Assembly: GCA_011634665.1 (NCBI GenBank) | Contig: WAEK01000007.1 | Location: 1,599,501 to 1,663,500 of the forward strand | Reading direction: 5' to 3' | DNA from: Mortierella sp. BCC40632 | Lineage: Eukaryota > Mortierellomycota > Mortierellomycetes > Mortierellales > Mortierellaceae | DNA: 64,000 nucleotides | Part shown: in pieces, positions 24,231 to 35,200 of the stretch | Layout of the letters: every line of letters begins with the position of its first letter | How positions within the stretch are numbered: position 1 is the stretch's first letter | The notes under the pieces: generated by a model | Told to the model about the DNA's origin: nothing | Databases searched by the model: none | The model's input: the letters and a program-made list of their open reading frames with translations, nothing else | Translations under genes and position numbers: made by a program

Positions 24231-25030
24231 GAGTAAAAAGGCTGCTCGGTAGGCCAGGTAGACTAAAATAAAATAAAAAATAAAATAAAAATATTGCCCT
24301 CCCCCTCTATTGAGCATCTCGCCATCCGCCCATGAATATGATGCATTGACAAGTGTCAGGTGTGAGAAAGAAGGGGGCCTATAGTTTTTAGGCAAGGCGG
24401 AAATGTACAGAGTATGAGTACACACGACTGGCGACCAAGGATCGCGACATTGGTGCCCTGCTCACGGCATAGGCGATATGCGAGCGAGTATGCGAAGGCG
24501 GGAAGGACTAGAGGACTCTAGAAGGGGAGACTTCCTGGCCAAAGCACTCTCTCAGGCGAGGGCAGTTTGGCTCAGCTGCTGCTATTGGTGGAAATTTTTC
24601 TTCGAGCGGGGATCTTGTACGATTGCGCCATTTCAGTGAGCCATCGAGCCAGCCATGGTGCCATTTTTGTCTCTCGTGGGCCGGTCACAGATATCCAGGC
24701 CAAGGTTTTGCACACCGACAATCACTCTCACTCTCACACACACACCCTCGTTCCAGGGGTACAAAACCAGCCTGGTCTTTGTCCTTTTCCCCTTCTTTTT
24801 CCCATTTGCATCCGATCCATTCTTCGGTTTACCATCACTCTTCTCCTCTTCCTCCTCTTCCTCCTCCTTCTTGTCATCGCGCGCGCTCTCTCTCTCGCTC
24901 TCTCTCCTCGCCAGTACCCTCCTCGACCCGCCACCTCAACCACCACCACCCTTCCTCCCCCTCCCCTCTTCAATCTTGCTTAGCCCTTTTGACATTCAGC
25001 TCAAGGGCTGCTAAGCACCGATCTCTCAAC
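24231..25030. other. Spacer upstream of MET30, pyrimidine-rich before the start
   Basis: This 800-bp interval holds the promoter and leader of the F-box/WD40 gene. The last 300 bp are strongly C/T-rich, with CT runs near 24880-24905 and CCACC-type runs to about 24965. An in-frame extension upstream of 25031 exists but has the composition of a pyrimidine tract and is not included in the gene. Confidence 0.6.
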
Positions 25031-27249
25031 ATGGCCTACGATTCTCCTTCACCACCAGCCTCGATGGACTTGCTCGCACCATCGCTCTGCCTCAACCCCG
25101 ATGCCATTGAAGATCTTGCTCCCGTTCACTTTACCAATGACAACTTGTTCTCATTCCCTGCCTTGACTTGGTCTGAACAGTCAAAGGCTGACAACCTTGC
25201 CGCCAAGGCTCAAAAACGACTTTGTTATCGCCATCGTCCTGATCTGCGATCCAAACGAGCAGCGGATGGTATCCAATTAGAAGAGCTCCAACAAGTAAGT
25301 CCTGCTCTGCTTCCCGCATACTTGATATCTGCGAGAAATAAAGTCTTCATGTTTGCTTTCTTTTTCTTTTTCTTTTTTTTTTTTCGCTTTCATTACTGAC
25401 TTTTTTCTTGCCTTGGTCAATCTCCTAGGATATCGGTTTGTTGCCATCTCAGGATCAGGGCATTATTTCACACATCTGGTCACTATTTGCAAGTGCACCA
25501 GCAGGTCATCGTCAACTCATCTTGAGCGGACTTTTGGCTCAATGTTGTGTTCCTCAGCTCTCGTTCCTCTCCAACAACCTTCAACCTTTGCTCCGGATCG
25601 ACTTTTTGACCATCCTCCCACCTGAGATCTCGTTCCGGATCTTGTCCTATCTGGATGCCACCTCACTTTGTCATGCAGCTCAGGTCTGTAGAAGCTGGAA
25701 ACGGTTAGCAGATGACGACGTTCTCTGGCACAGGATGTGTGAACAACACATCGGCTTGAAGTGTACAAAGTGTGGTTGGGGCTTACCATTGCTTGAGAAG
25801 AAAAAAGTCAGATCCAAGCGGCATTCAGAGCAACAATACCAACAACAGCAACCTTTACAAAACTACATTGATGAGAGTGACCCTGAGGACCATCCTCATT
25901 TGATCCATACCTCTCCTCGCCATGCTGAGGCCCCGACTGCACCTCCTTCCCCAGCAGCATCGGCTGGCTCACTCTCACCAGTAGGCGCTGGATCGTCCTC
26001 ATCGTCATGGCGTTCAAGACGGCGCAGTGCTTCTGAAGAACTTTACGAGGATAGTCGGATTGCCAAGCGGGCTCGTCATATTTCCCGATCTCCCTCTCCT
26101 GCAGTAGAAAGCTCTTTCCAGCACCCAACCCCACTTTTCCAGTCGCCAGAACCCCCAGTCAAACCCGAAGGCTGTACTAGGAGACCATGGAAGGATATCT
26201 ATTCCGAGCGTTTGGTTGTAGAGAGGAACTGGAGGAAGCGTAACTTCAAGCTGAAAGAGTTCCGAGGTCACACAGATGGAGTGATGTGCTTGCAGTTTGA
26301 CGACTCATTCCTTATCACTGGATCTTACGACAACACGGCCAAGGTGTGGAATATCGAGACGGGAGAGTGTCTTCGCACACTGAAGGGACATGCCTTGTGC
26401 GTTCGTGCACTCCAATTTGACGAGGCCAAGCTCATCACTGGTTCCATGGACAGAACTCTCCGAATCTGGAACTACCACACTGGCAAATGCATCCGGACAT
26501 TGCAAGGTCACACCGACGGCGTGACAACCTTGGATTTCGATTCGCGTATTTTGGCCTCTGGCTCTGTGGACGCGACCATCAAGATCTGGAACTTTGCAAC
26601 GGGCGAGTGTTCAACGCTGAAGGGACATCGGGACTTGGTTAACAAGGTCCAGATTTACAAGAAAAACATGCTCTTCTCGGCCAGCGATGATACAACAGTC
26701 AAGCTCTGGGATATCGCAACAAGGACTTGTCTCCGGACGTTCACGGGTCATGTTGGTCGAGTGCAGTGCTTGCAGACCTCGGGTGAGGCTCTGATCTCTG
26801 TTCTCGTCAACCGTGCTCATAGTCGAGGTGCCATGGGCGCCCGTGGCATTCGTGGTTCTGGACATCGTTCAAGGGCCATTGAGAATGGCAGTGGATCACC
26901 TACCTATGACAGCTCATCCGACAACGAAGTTAGGACCACGATGCCTATTGTTGTTACGGGAGGTCTGGACAACACATTGAAGGTCTGGAATGCCGAGACG
27001 GGCGAGTGTCTGAACACTTTGTTTGGACATGAGGAAGGTGTCTGGTCACTTGCCTTCGACAAGTTACGAATTGTGTCAGGAAGTTTGGACAAGACGGTGA
27101 AGGTCTGGGACACGGAGAGTGGTCAGTGTCTTTACACATTGTCAGGACATGAAGGGCCAGTGACCTGTGTCAACTTGGGAGACACTCGAGTAGTAGCAGG
27201 ATCTGATGATGGAGCTGTTCTGATGTGGGACTTTGGTGCCCGAAACTAG
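25031..27249 (+). CDS. MET30: MET30/sconB-type F-box/WD40 protein, SCF ubiquitin-ligase substrate receptor
   Basis: SCF substrate receptor that in fungi represses sulfur-assimilation genes by ubiquitinating the Met4/CYS3-type activator. Two exons, 25031-25294 and 25429-27249, encode 694 residues. The F-box lies at about residues 150-192 (LPPEISFRILSYLDATSLCH, then VCRSWKRLADDDVLWHRMC). A Ser/Pro-rich linker follows, then the family-specific segment RRPWKDIYSERLVVERNW, and from about residue 363 a seven- or eight-bladed WD40 propeller with repeats such as GSYDNTAKVWN, GSMDRTLRIWN, ASDDTTVKLWD and GSLDKTVKVWD. An insert of about 50 residues between blades five and six sits where sconB proteins also have one. 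MET30/sconB is favoured over CDC4 or beta-TrCP by that segment; the regulatory role is known for the family and inferred here. Confidence 0.92.
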
Positions 27250-28102
27250 AAGTAGCTGAGAAGAAGCATGTAGTATACCCTCCACCACTGTAAAATATAT
27301 TTTCTTTCCAATCTGAATTAGATCTGTTCTTTTTTTTTTTTCTCACACACTTCTGCTCGTTTGCCACTTTTCCTCTGCGCAACGCTCGTCTCCGAGTGAA
27401 CATGACTATTCCTTTTTACTGCCGCACAGAAACTCCTTGGCAGATGCGGCCCGGTTTCTCGGACTGTAGCATGGTTATTCGGGTCTTGCCCAGCATTTAG
27501 TTGGCCGCGATGGGGTGGCCATCAGAGCAGGTATTATTGAGATGCTCTAAGTTCATCGAACGACTCTGGTATGCATAATGTATGGGCACCTAACCCATTG
27601 ATTGATGTCCTACACTGATTTCCGACAGCTCATTCTGGCTGTCTCTAATCAAAATGGTGGCGCTGTTAGTTCTTTGTTCTTTTGGCATTTCTCTGACTTT
27701 TTCCAAACCCTTCACGAGCCTCTAGCCACTGGTGATCCGACTAGCTGTCTTTGATAGCCAGTTGGATTGCCAGTGACTTGTTCAAGAGGCTACTTGTCGA
27801 CAACACTATCGGCGGGTTTCTACCGCAAAGGAAAGAGGAGACTAGAGGCATAGTCGACAACAAACCAGGTTATGGAGAACCAAGTGGACAAGCTGGATCT
27901 TGCTTTAGTCAAGTAGTTAGAGAATCGAGTTTACTCAAACAAAAACTCAATCAAGCATCTTGCTTTCTTTCTTGATGCAGCCAAATGAGGCGGTGTATCT
28001 CTTGGAGGCAAAGAAGCGCTCATCGACGAAGAGAATTTCGTTTGATAATTTAGACTATGTTTACCCACAAACAGTTATCACACCTCCAAACCGCCCTTTT
28101 GC

Positions 28103-28410
28103 ATACCCTCAACCATCGCCTATCAGAATAGGTCTAATTATTGAGAAGAGACTTTCCCGGACATTTGCGGATCATGAATGATTCTCCTGGAGCATGGCTT
28201 TTTTCTTTCCACCTTCACCTTCGACATCCGCTTTGTGATGCCACTCACTCCTCGGTGGCATTATTGACTAGAGGCCTTGGTCTGGATTACGATGAACGCG
28301 CCTTGCCCTCGATTGAAAACGAGACCTTGAAGTCGATTGTTGCCCAGTTTGATGTCGGTGAGCTGATCACCCAGCGTTGTCTCCTCCAAGACCCATTTGC
28401 TACAGAAATA
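28103..28410 (+). pseudogene. Partial prohibitin (PHB1) copy, truncated
   Basis: This is a broken copy of part of the PHB1 gene 2 kb downstream. The segment at 28270-28377 reads [20 protein letters not shown] then [15 protein letters not shown], matching PHB1 exon 2, then loses four bases and its frame. The preceding 28142-28250 resembles PHB1 intron 1 (30127-30236), for example CGGACATT..GCGGATCATG, and CAACCATC(A/G)CCTATC at 28111 matches 30011. A stretch equal to about 30240-30545 of PHB1 is missing. Because intron sequence is present, this is a DNA-level duplication followed by deletion, not a retrocopy. Confidence 0.8.
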
Positions 28411-28984
28411 CTCCTCTAGATTTGCTTTGATAGTAACCCTTGCTATTTCCGTCCCGAGGCGGCAGCGATAGTATTCGTTCTACTACAGCATTCAATGACC
28501 AGACCTCAAAGGTCCTCTGTCAGCATCTTGCTCTCGTCTAAAGCTATGGCTGTCATAGGCTCTCCTTTCCATAGATCCCAAATGGAGTGCTTTAAAATTC
28601 CGCGCCTCATTTGGGCGCAGACATGGCAAGATGATGTTTTTCTCGATCCTTTTCAGGGACACGCTGCCTTCACAAGTATCGTATCCCATATTCCGGTGCC
28701 AGTGTAAAGGCCTCAGTTTCTCTTAATCAACCCTCTCTGTTAAATGCATTCTACATGAAAAGCTTTTAGAAAATAAAGAGACAACCTCACTAAGGGGATA
28801 TCGACGGACTGGCCATCAATTGATTAGTTCTTGAATCGCGTACCGTTTTTTTTTTTTTTTTAAAAAAATATATATATTTGCAACATGACACTATGTCTAA
28901 CCTTTTTCTACATGAGGTAGTTTAAATAGTAGGTGGTGGTCTTACATCTCATAGTCTGTATGTTGATATTGCTTGTTCCTCTCC

Positions 28985-29310
28985 CGCGAACACTGCCAGG
29001 GAGTCGGGTGAGGTGTTTGCGAGGAGATATCCGCAGGTGAAACTGTAAGTGCGTGCGTGGTTCAGATGTATCCTTGCCATATACTCGCTTTATCTGTACC
29101 ATGGTCCTCAGAGGGTGTCCTTGAGGGCCGATACTTGGAAGATCCTATGGGCATAGTCTCCCAGTGGAGTATCTTTGACGTCCAATACTTTGAGAGCGCC
29201 ATCGGTATCGATGTTGCCCTTCCATGTTGCTGGTCGGACTGGAGAGTCTCCAGCAGTGATAAGCCCGGGCAGCTGTCCTGGTAAGTGTTCAAACTTGTAT
29301 TCCGTGACCA
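28985..29310 (-). pseudogene. Degraded copy of exon 2 of the membrane-protein gene at 43.8-45.8 kb
   Basis: On the minus strand this interval resembles 45110-45445 of the plus strand. An almost exact block is CCAGTCCGACCAGCAACATG, and translated fragments such as KGNIDTDGALKVLDVKDTP match KGNIDADDIVNALDIKDIP, and GKDTSEPRTH matches RKDTSEPHTS. The frame is broken by shifts and a stop between these blocks. The copy covers only part of one exon, has no start or stop of its own and lies 16 kb from its apparent source in the opposite orientation. Confidence 0.78.
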
Positions 29311-29764
29311 TTGACCGACCGCAAAGAATGAGGTTGCATTTCAAGGGCAGGGTCTGTTCAGACACTATTCAAAAAGTCTCTTTCAACTATAGAGCTCCAT
29401 ATCGGGAGGCCTTTCCTTGCCTAGACTCTTTTCTGGTATTCAGTGACTTTAGTCAAATTCAATGAGAGTTAGAAGCTCCAAGAAGCAAATGCACCCATGA
29501 GCTCTGCCCAGTTTCTGACATCCGGCTAATGAATTGCGCATTTGCAAGAGATGGTGGTTGCGTAACTCTTGTTGAAGTTGAGACTGAGCAGAAAAGGCAG
29601 CGCCGGGGTAAAAAGCACACCCCCTTTCACAACTGAGTTTTCTAGTAAGGTCAAGGTGGCGAAGAAGAAAAACTGGACTGTCTTTTTTTTTTATTTTGGG
29701 TCAAATAATGCCATAAACAGTTGCCGAGTGATCCTCTGCCTAGCCTGTACTCATCACGACCGCC

Positions 29765-31451
29765 ATGTCTGCAATTCTCAACACTCTTGCCAAGGTTGCC
29801 ATCCCTATTGGCGCTGCTGCGTCCTTCATCCAATATAGCATGTACGATGGTAGGTTTTACTATTTTATTTTTTATTTTTTTATTTTCCATTTCATTTTTT
29901 TTTATAGCCGTGGTAGCTTTGGTGGATCAATGGATAGGACAGACACGCAAGCTTGGGCCCAGCAGTCCCGAGAGGCATCGGAAAAAAGAACGAAAATATG
30001 CACACGCACACAACCATCACCTATCGGAACAGAATATCTATCACGATCTTGGCATTAGAACCAAGGCAATGACTACTCTACACTCATGAGCTTGCTTCAG
30101 GCCCGATGCTTGGACAAGCCATTAGTGGAAAGAGACTGGTTCCGGACATTACGCGGATCATGGGGAATCTCCCGAACCCCCCCTCCCCTTTCACCTCCAA
30201 CCCTCAACACTTGCTACGGGATGCTACCCAACTCTCTATGATATGTCCACAGAACAGTTCTTTTTGACAGGAATATTGACTCCTTTGTTCGTTTCCGATT
30301 TGTCCGACCACTCTTAGTCCAGGGAGGATACCGTGCTGTTATCTTTGACCGATTGGAGGGAGTCAAGCCCAGCCCTGTCGGCGAGGGAACTCACTTCTTG
30401 GTCCCTTGGTTGCAGCGCGCTATCCAGTTCGATGTTCGCACCAAGCCTCGCAACATCTCGACGACGACAGGATCAAAGGATATGCAGATGGTCACCTTGA
30501 CGCTCCGTGTCCTCCACCGACCCGACATCAAGAACCTCTCGCAGATCTACCAGGGACTCGGATTGGACTACGACGAGCGTGTCTTGCCCTCGATCGGTAA
30601 CGAAGTCTTGAAGTCGATTGTTGCCCAGTTCGATGCCGGTGAGTTGATCACGCAGCGTGAGCTTGTCTCCTCCAAGATCCGTGAGGACCTTGCCAAGCGT
30701 GCCAGAGAGTTCCACATTGAGCTCGAGGATGTTTCTATCGTAAGTGGCGAACAAACGCGGTTATTTCTTTTTTTTTTCTATTTGTACTGTCTATTACCTT
30801 TCATAGAGCGATTCCGTTCTCCTAATTTACTCTCCCTACTTTTATATTCCTAGACAACCATGACCTTCGGTCGTGAGTTCACCAACGCCGTTGAACAGAA
30901 GCAGATTGCTCAGCAGGAGGCCGGTATGTGGCATAAAATCTTGGATTTTTTTTTTTATTTTTATTTTTTATTTTATTTTATTTTATTTTATTATACGCCT
31001 CAGTGAATCTGTAGAGACCGCTTTGTGCTTGCTCTTGCTTTCAGGAAAGTACCTAGCAGTTCATGATTTAATGCTCTGTTCTCTTTGTCTTTGAAATAAT
31101 AATTACTAGAGCGCGCCAAGTTCATTGTCGAGAAGGCTGAGCAGGAGAAGAACGCTGCCATTATCAGAGCTGAGGGTGAAGCGTAAGTTTTTTTTTTTTT
31201 TTTTTCATCAGAAAGATTTGATAGTCCGTGGTCTTTTTTTTCATTTACAAACTAATATGAAATCGTCTCCCTTTTATAGTCATGCTGCCGAGGTTATCTC
31301 TGCATCATTGGAGAAGGCTGGTCGTGGTCTCATTGAGCTCCGTCGTATTGAAGCCTCTAAGGAGATTGCTGGCACCTTGGCTCATGCCAAGAACGTCACT
31401 TACCTTCCTAACCAGCAGGGTAACAACATGCTCTTGAACATTCCCGTCTAA
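29765..31451 (+). CDS. PHB1: Prohibitin-1, inner mitochondrial membrane ring-complex subunit
   Basis: Subunit of the prohibitin ring in the inner mitochondrial membrane, with roles in m-AAA protease control and cristae and respiratory-chain stability. Five exons: 29765-29849, 30318-30739, 30854-30923, 31110-31182 and 31280-31451, giving 273 residues (yeast Phb1 is 287). The N-terminal hydrophobic anchor [18 protein letters not shown] is followed by [65 protein letters not shown] and the coiled-coil/C-terminal part [20 protein letters not shown]. The exon 2 acceptor was chosen because it alone restores the YDVxGG motif. Prohibitin-1 rather than -2 is supported by the [10 protein letters not shown] and [11 protein letters not shown] blocks. 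A truncated copy lies upstream. Confidence 0.95.
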
Positions 31452-32262
31452 AGGGAAGAAAAGAAGCCAAGCAATGGAATGGGAAGGAGAGAGAGAGAGA
31501 GAAGCCCGGAATTGGAGATGTAGAGATCAGATAGCGGGTGTACAATACAGAAAAAAGTCAACGAGTTTTTTAAAAAAAAAAAAAAAAAAAAAGTTTTTAA
31601 AAAAAAGATCATTGACTACTTTGCAGGAGGCTTTATTATTATTATTTTGTGAGCCAGTAGTCGACAACATACTCTTGATTCAACATAAGTATAGGGCTTC
31701 CGAAGAGAAGGAGAAAGAGTCCTCCCTGTTTTATCGAGTTCATAGGTCAAATGTGGAGGGCTGTCCTTTTGGCAAACCTGTTAGACCGCATTCCCTGATG
31801 CTCTCGACTTGTTACCAATCTTGCGTTCCCCCCTTTTTTTTTTTTTTTTTTTTTTCAGATGATATCCTCACGGATTCGGACTTTATGAGACTATGCAACA
31901 ACTTGGCTTTCTGATCAGCAGCACAGCTCGAGGTACCTGACCTCCTCCCTCAGTTAGGTGGGGGAAGGCCACTGGATCATTTTACCGAAATCGGTCGAAT
32001 CTCAGCAATACGCCTGGACGCTTTGATTTCATTGTAGTTGACGAGACGAAACCGTAGGCCAATGAATGAACAATAGAAACTACCGCGATAGTAGACGCGT
32101 CTGGGTAAAGAACCACTGGGTAGGATCTTGAGAGAGAAGAAAAAAGGCTCCTGCTCAATGAGATCCAGAATGCTCCCCTTAAGAAAGTAGTCAAGATATG
32201 GTGCACTTCATTCCGAAGACAAGTCTAAGCTTTGTTCAAAAAAAGTACCAGGAAAACAGGAA
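31452..32262. other. Spacer between PHB1 and importin-13
   Basis: This interval holds A- and T-runs (about 31569-31590 and 31840-31856) and GA-rich sequence after the PHB1 stop. Short frames occur on both strands but none shows a domain. Confidence 0.55.
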
Positions 32263-35200
32263 ATGACCATGGAAGTGCCAACATTGGCCCAGGTCGAGGA
32301 GGCAAGTTGAGGTGGATTCATGATGGAGGAAGGGTGTCTACAGATCACCCGTGAATTCGAGTCATTTTAACAATTAAGCCCAGAGATTCGCGTTAACTTT
32401 GAATTGACCGACTCTTCTTGAAGTGAGAGAAGGGGGGAGAGGGAGGTTAGCAAGCGTGCATGGCAAAGTTGTGTCATGATGAAGAGTTAGCCCAAAACCT
32501 GCTTGCTCCTCTATGAAAACCATATACATCGTACCCTTTTGCTGCACCTATTATTCGTAATACCAACCCTTTTTTTTTCGTGTCTGTTATCTGCGGGTAA
32601 TTTTGGACTGACCCTATTGTAGGTGATTCGGCAGTTCTACTCAAGCCAGGACACGGCCTACCAAAAGTCTGCTCAGGGGTACCTTCATAATTTACAAAAG
32701 GAAACCTTTGCATGGGAGCTCGCACCTCATTTACTTCTTTCTCAGGTAAAAACCCTATAATAGGGAACAAAGGGGGAGGGGGGGGACGCTCTATTTTTTT
32801 TTTTTTTTTTTTTTTTTTTTGGTATCAGGATCAATAATACCCAGTTTTACAACTTGACACCTATCAATAAACCGTTACTACTCAACAATAGAGCGAGAAC
32901 AGTCAGTTTTTCGGGGCACATACCTATCAAGTCAAGATATCTCGAGACTGGTGCGTTGTGCTGATTCTTTACACTGGACGGCTTTCTTCCTCATTAGAAG
33001 AGTCAGAGGGAGGAAGGAAGAGGCCTGCTAATGCTCAGCAAACTGGATGATTCAATTTACATGGATATAGGCAAACTATTCCCGAAGACAGGATCGAGTG
33101 GATGCGAGAAGAACTTACTCGATGGATCGTGCGTTTCTCAGCTGGTCCAGCTTTTGTGCGGACAAAACTATGCCTAGCTGTAGGTGTCTTTCTCGTTCAA
33201 ACGTTCATTTGATTGGAGTCAAGGACATAGGGGATAAAAGCGACCAGAGAAAGACAGCAGTTGGAACTTATGGTTTCTCAACAATATTGGATCACACAAC
33301 GTTTAACTAGCTTGCTGCATATGCTATGCGTGCCGTCCCTACATATTGGCCAGACTTTATCACGGGTTTTTACCATGATCTCCGCTCAAGAGTAAACCAG
33401 CCTGTGGATGGAGTGCTAATGGCTCAACCGGCCATGGAGTTGGCTCTTTTGGAGTTTTTGACTATTGTACCAGAAGAGCTTGGGCGGGTCGAGATTGAAC
33501 CCGTTCGAAAGTAAGGGATCAGATCACTTACACTCTTTCTCTCATCTTTGATATGGTTCCACATATGGTGGTTCCATAGTTTTCTCGAAAACAATTTCTG
33601 ACATTTGCGCCCAATGAAAAAACAACAACAATAACAACAACAACAACAACCTTTCTGCTACTCTCTTTTAGGGCAAGACTTTCGGACGCAGTAACTAGAG
33701 GACTTCCGGTCATTGTCAATACCGTTCAAGAGATTTTACTCGGGAGTAATGTCTCTTCAAAACCAAAGGCACTTGATTGTCTCAAGAGCTGGGTTCAATA
33801 TGGGGTTTCATTCGAGTAGGTCCTCTCGCCTTCCTCTCACACTCGATTTTTTTTTCAATGGATGTCACGACAATTACAGCACCAGGTGGCAGACTAGTGG
33901 TAACCAAAGTTCATGACTCATTGGGAACCATATCTTAGTGTTATTCAGCCCATCCTTGGGTTAGTCCTGAATTGCCTTCTGGACGATGGAACGTTTGACG
34001 CTGCGGCCGATGTCTGGTCCGAGATCATGTCCTCTAAATCGGCCGCCCGTCATCAGGATACCATTTGCGAAGGTCTCATGCCTTGCTTTGCCAGCCCATG
34101 GGCACAGGCGAAGCGCTTAGAGTCTGTTCAGGGTAGGTCTATTTGTCGTTTCCGGAGTCCAACTTGACTGAGAGTCAAAAAAAAAAAAAAAACATCCTAA
34201 TTAGATTTCTCATGTTCTTTTTGACTGTATTCAATATTCTTAGCCGAGAGCGAAGACATTGGAAGGAGATTGTGTCAGCTGCTGTCGACCTTTGGCGATA
34301 ATTTCTCTGACTGGATTGCAGGAAAATTACTGCGACCGGATATTATCATCTACCTTGAGATGATGCTAAGTTTTGCAGGATTCCCTGGATATTATGCAGA
34401 GGACGAGACGATCAGCGATCTCACCCTCAACTTTTGGTATATGCTCCAGGAATCTCTCAGCGAACTACCAACCGGCGATGCAGAGGACTCTTCTAGTTCA
34501 GGTGAAAATGCTGAAGATCGACAGGTGATCCTTTCGACGATCTCTTCTGCCGCCAATACCGTAGGACTTGATCAAGGCTCTATCCAAGCAATCAAGAAGT
34601 ACTCTTTATTGATGTATACCCGCCTAACTGAAGTCCTCCGGAAAAAGCTTGAGTTTCCACCCCATCGCGAATGGATACAGTGGACTCGGGATATCCGCCA
34701 AGATTTTGTGGGCCACCGGCAAGAGATTGCAGATACATTGATCAATTCATACCATGTCCTTCATGGTCAAATCCTCGCCCTGATTATAGATGCCTGCTCT
34801 ATTCAGCTGGACAGAATTCAGGAGGCATCCTTACTGGGCACAAATCCTTTGGAGAATGTTCAGCTAGAAACAGCTCTTGTCCAATTGGAGTCTTCGTTAT
34901 ACTGCATGAAGGCTCTTTCTGAAGTCGTACCGAGTTCAGAGAGCGAACAGATGCCTCGTTTCTTTAGTCCTGCGATTTTCGGCCGCTTACCTGTAAATAT
35001 CGACTGTAGAGCACGAGAGACGGCGATGACTATGATCGGCAAGTACACAACTCAGCGGATCTCTAGTCTACCTTTTTACACTAGATGCCTCTCTTTAATA
35101 CTTACCAGAATCAAATTTCTTCTTGTTGCCATGATCCTTTTCTTTTCTTTTCTTTTCTTTTTTCTTTTTTTTTCTTTTTTTTATTTGGCACGAAGTACAG

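Larger units (their letters stand above)
27250..29764. other. Spacer carrying fragments of duplicated genes
   Basis: No intact gene is visible in this 2.5-kb interval. It contains two degraded copies of sequences found elsewhere in the window (28103-28410 and 28985-29310, listed separately) and A/T runs near 28848-28878. The section 27750-28100 has two adjacent open frames with protein-like composition, for example VYLLEAKKRSSTKRISFDN near 27990, which may be another gene remnant that I cannot identify. Confidence 0.55.
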
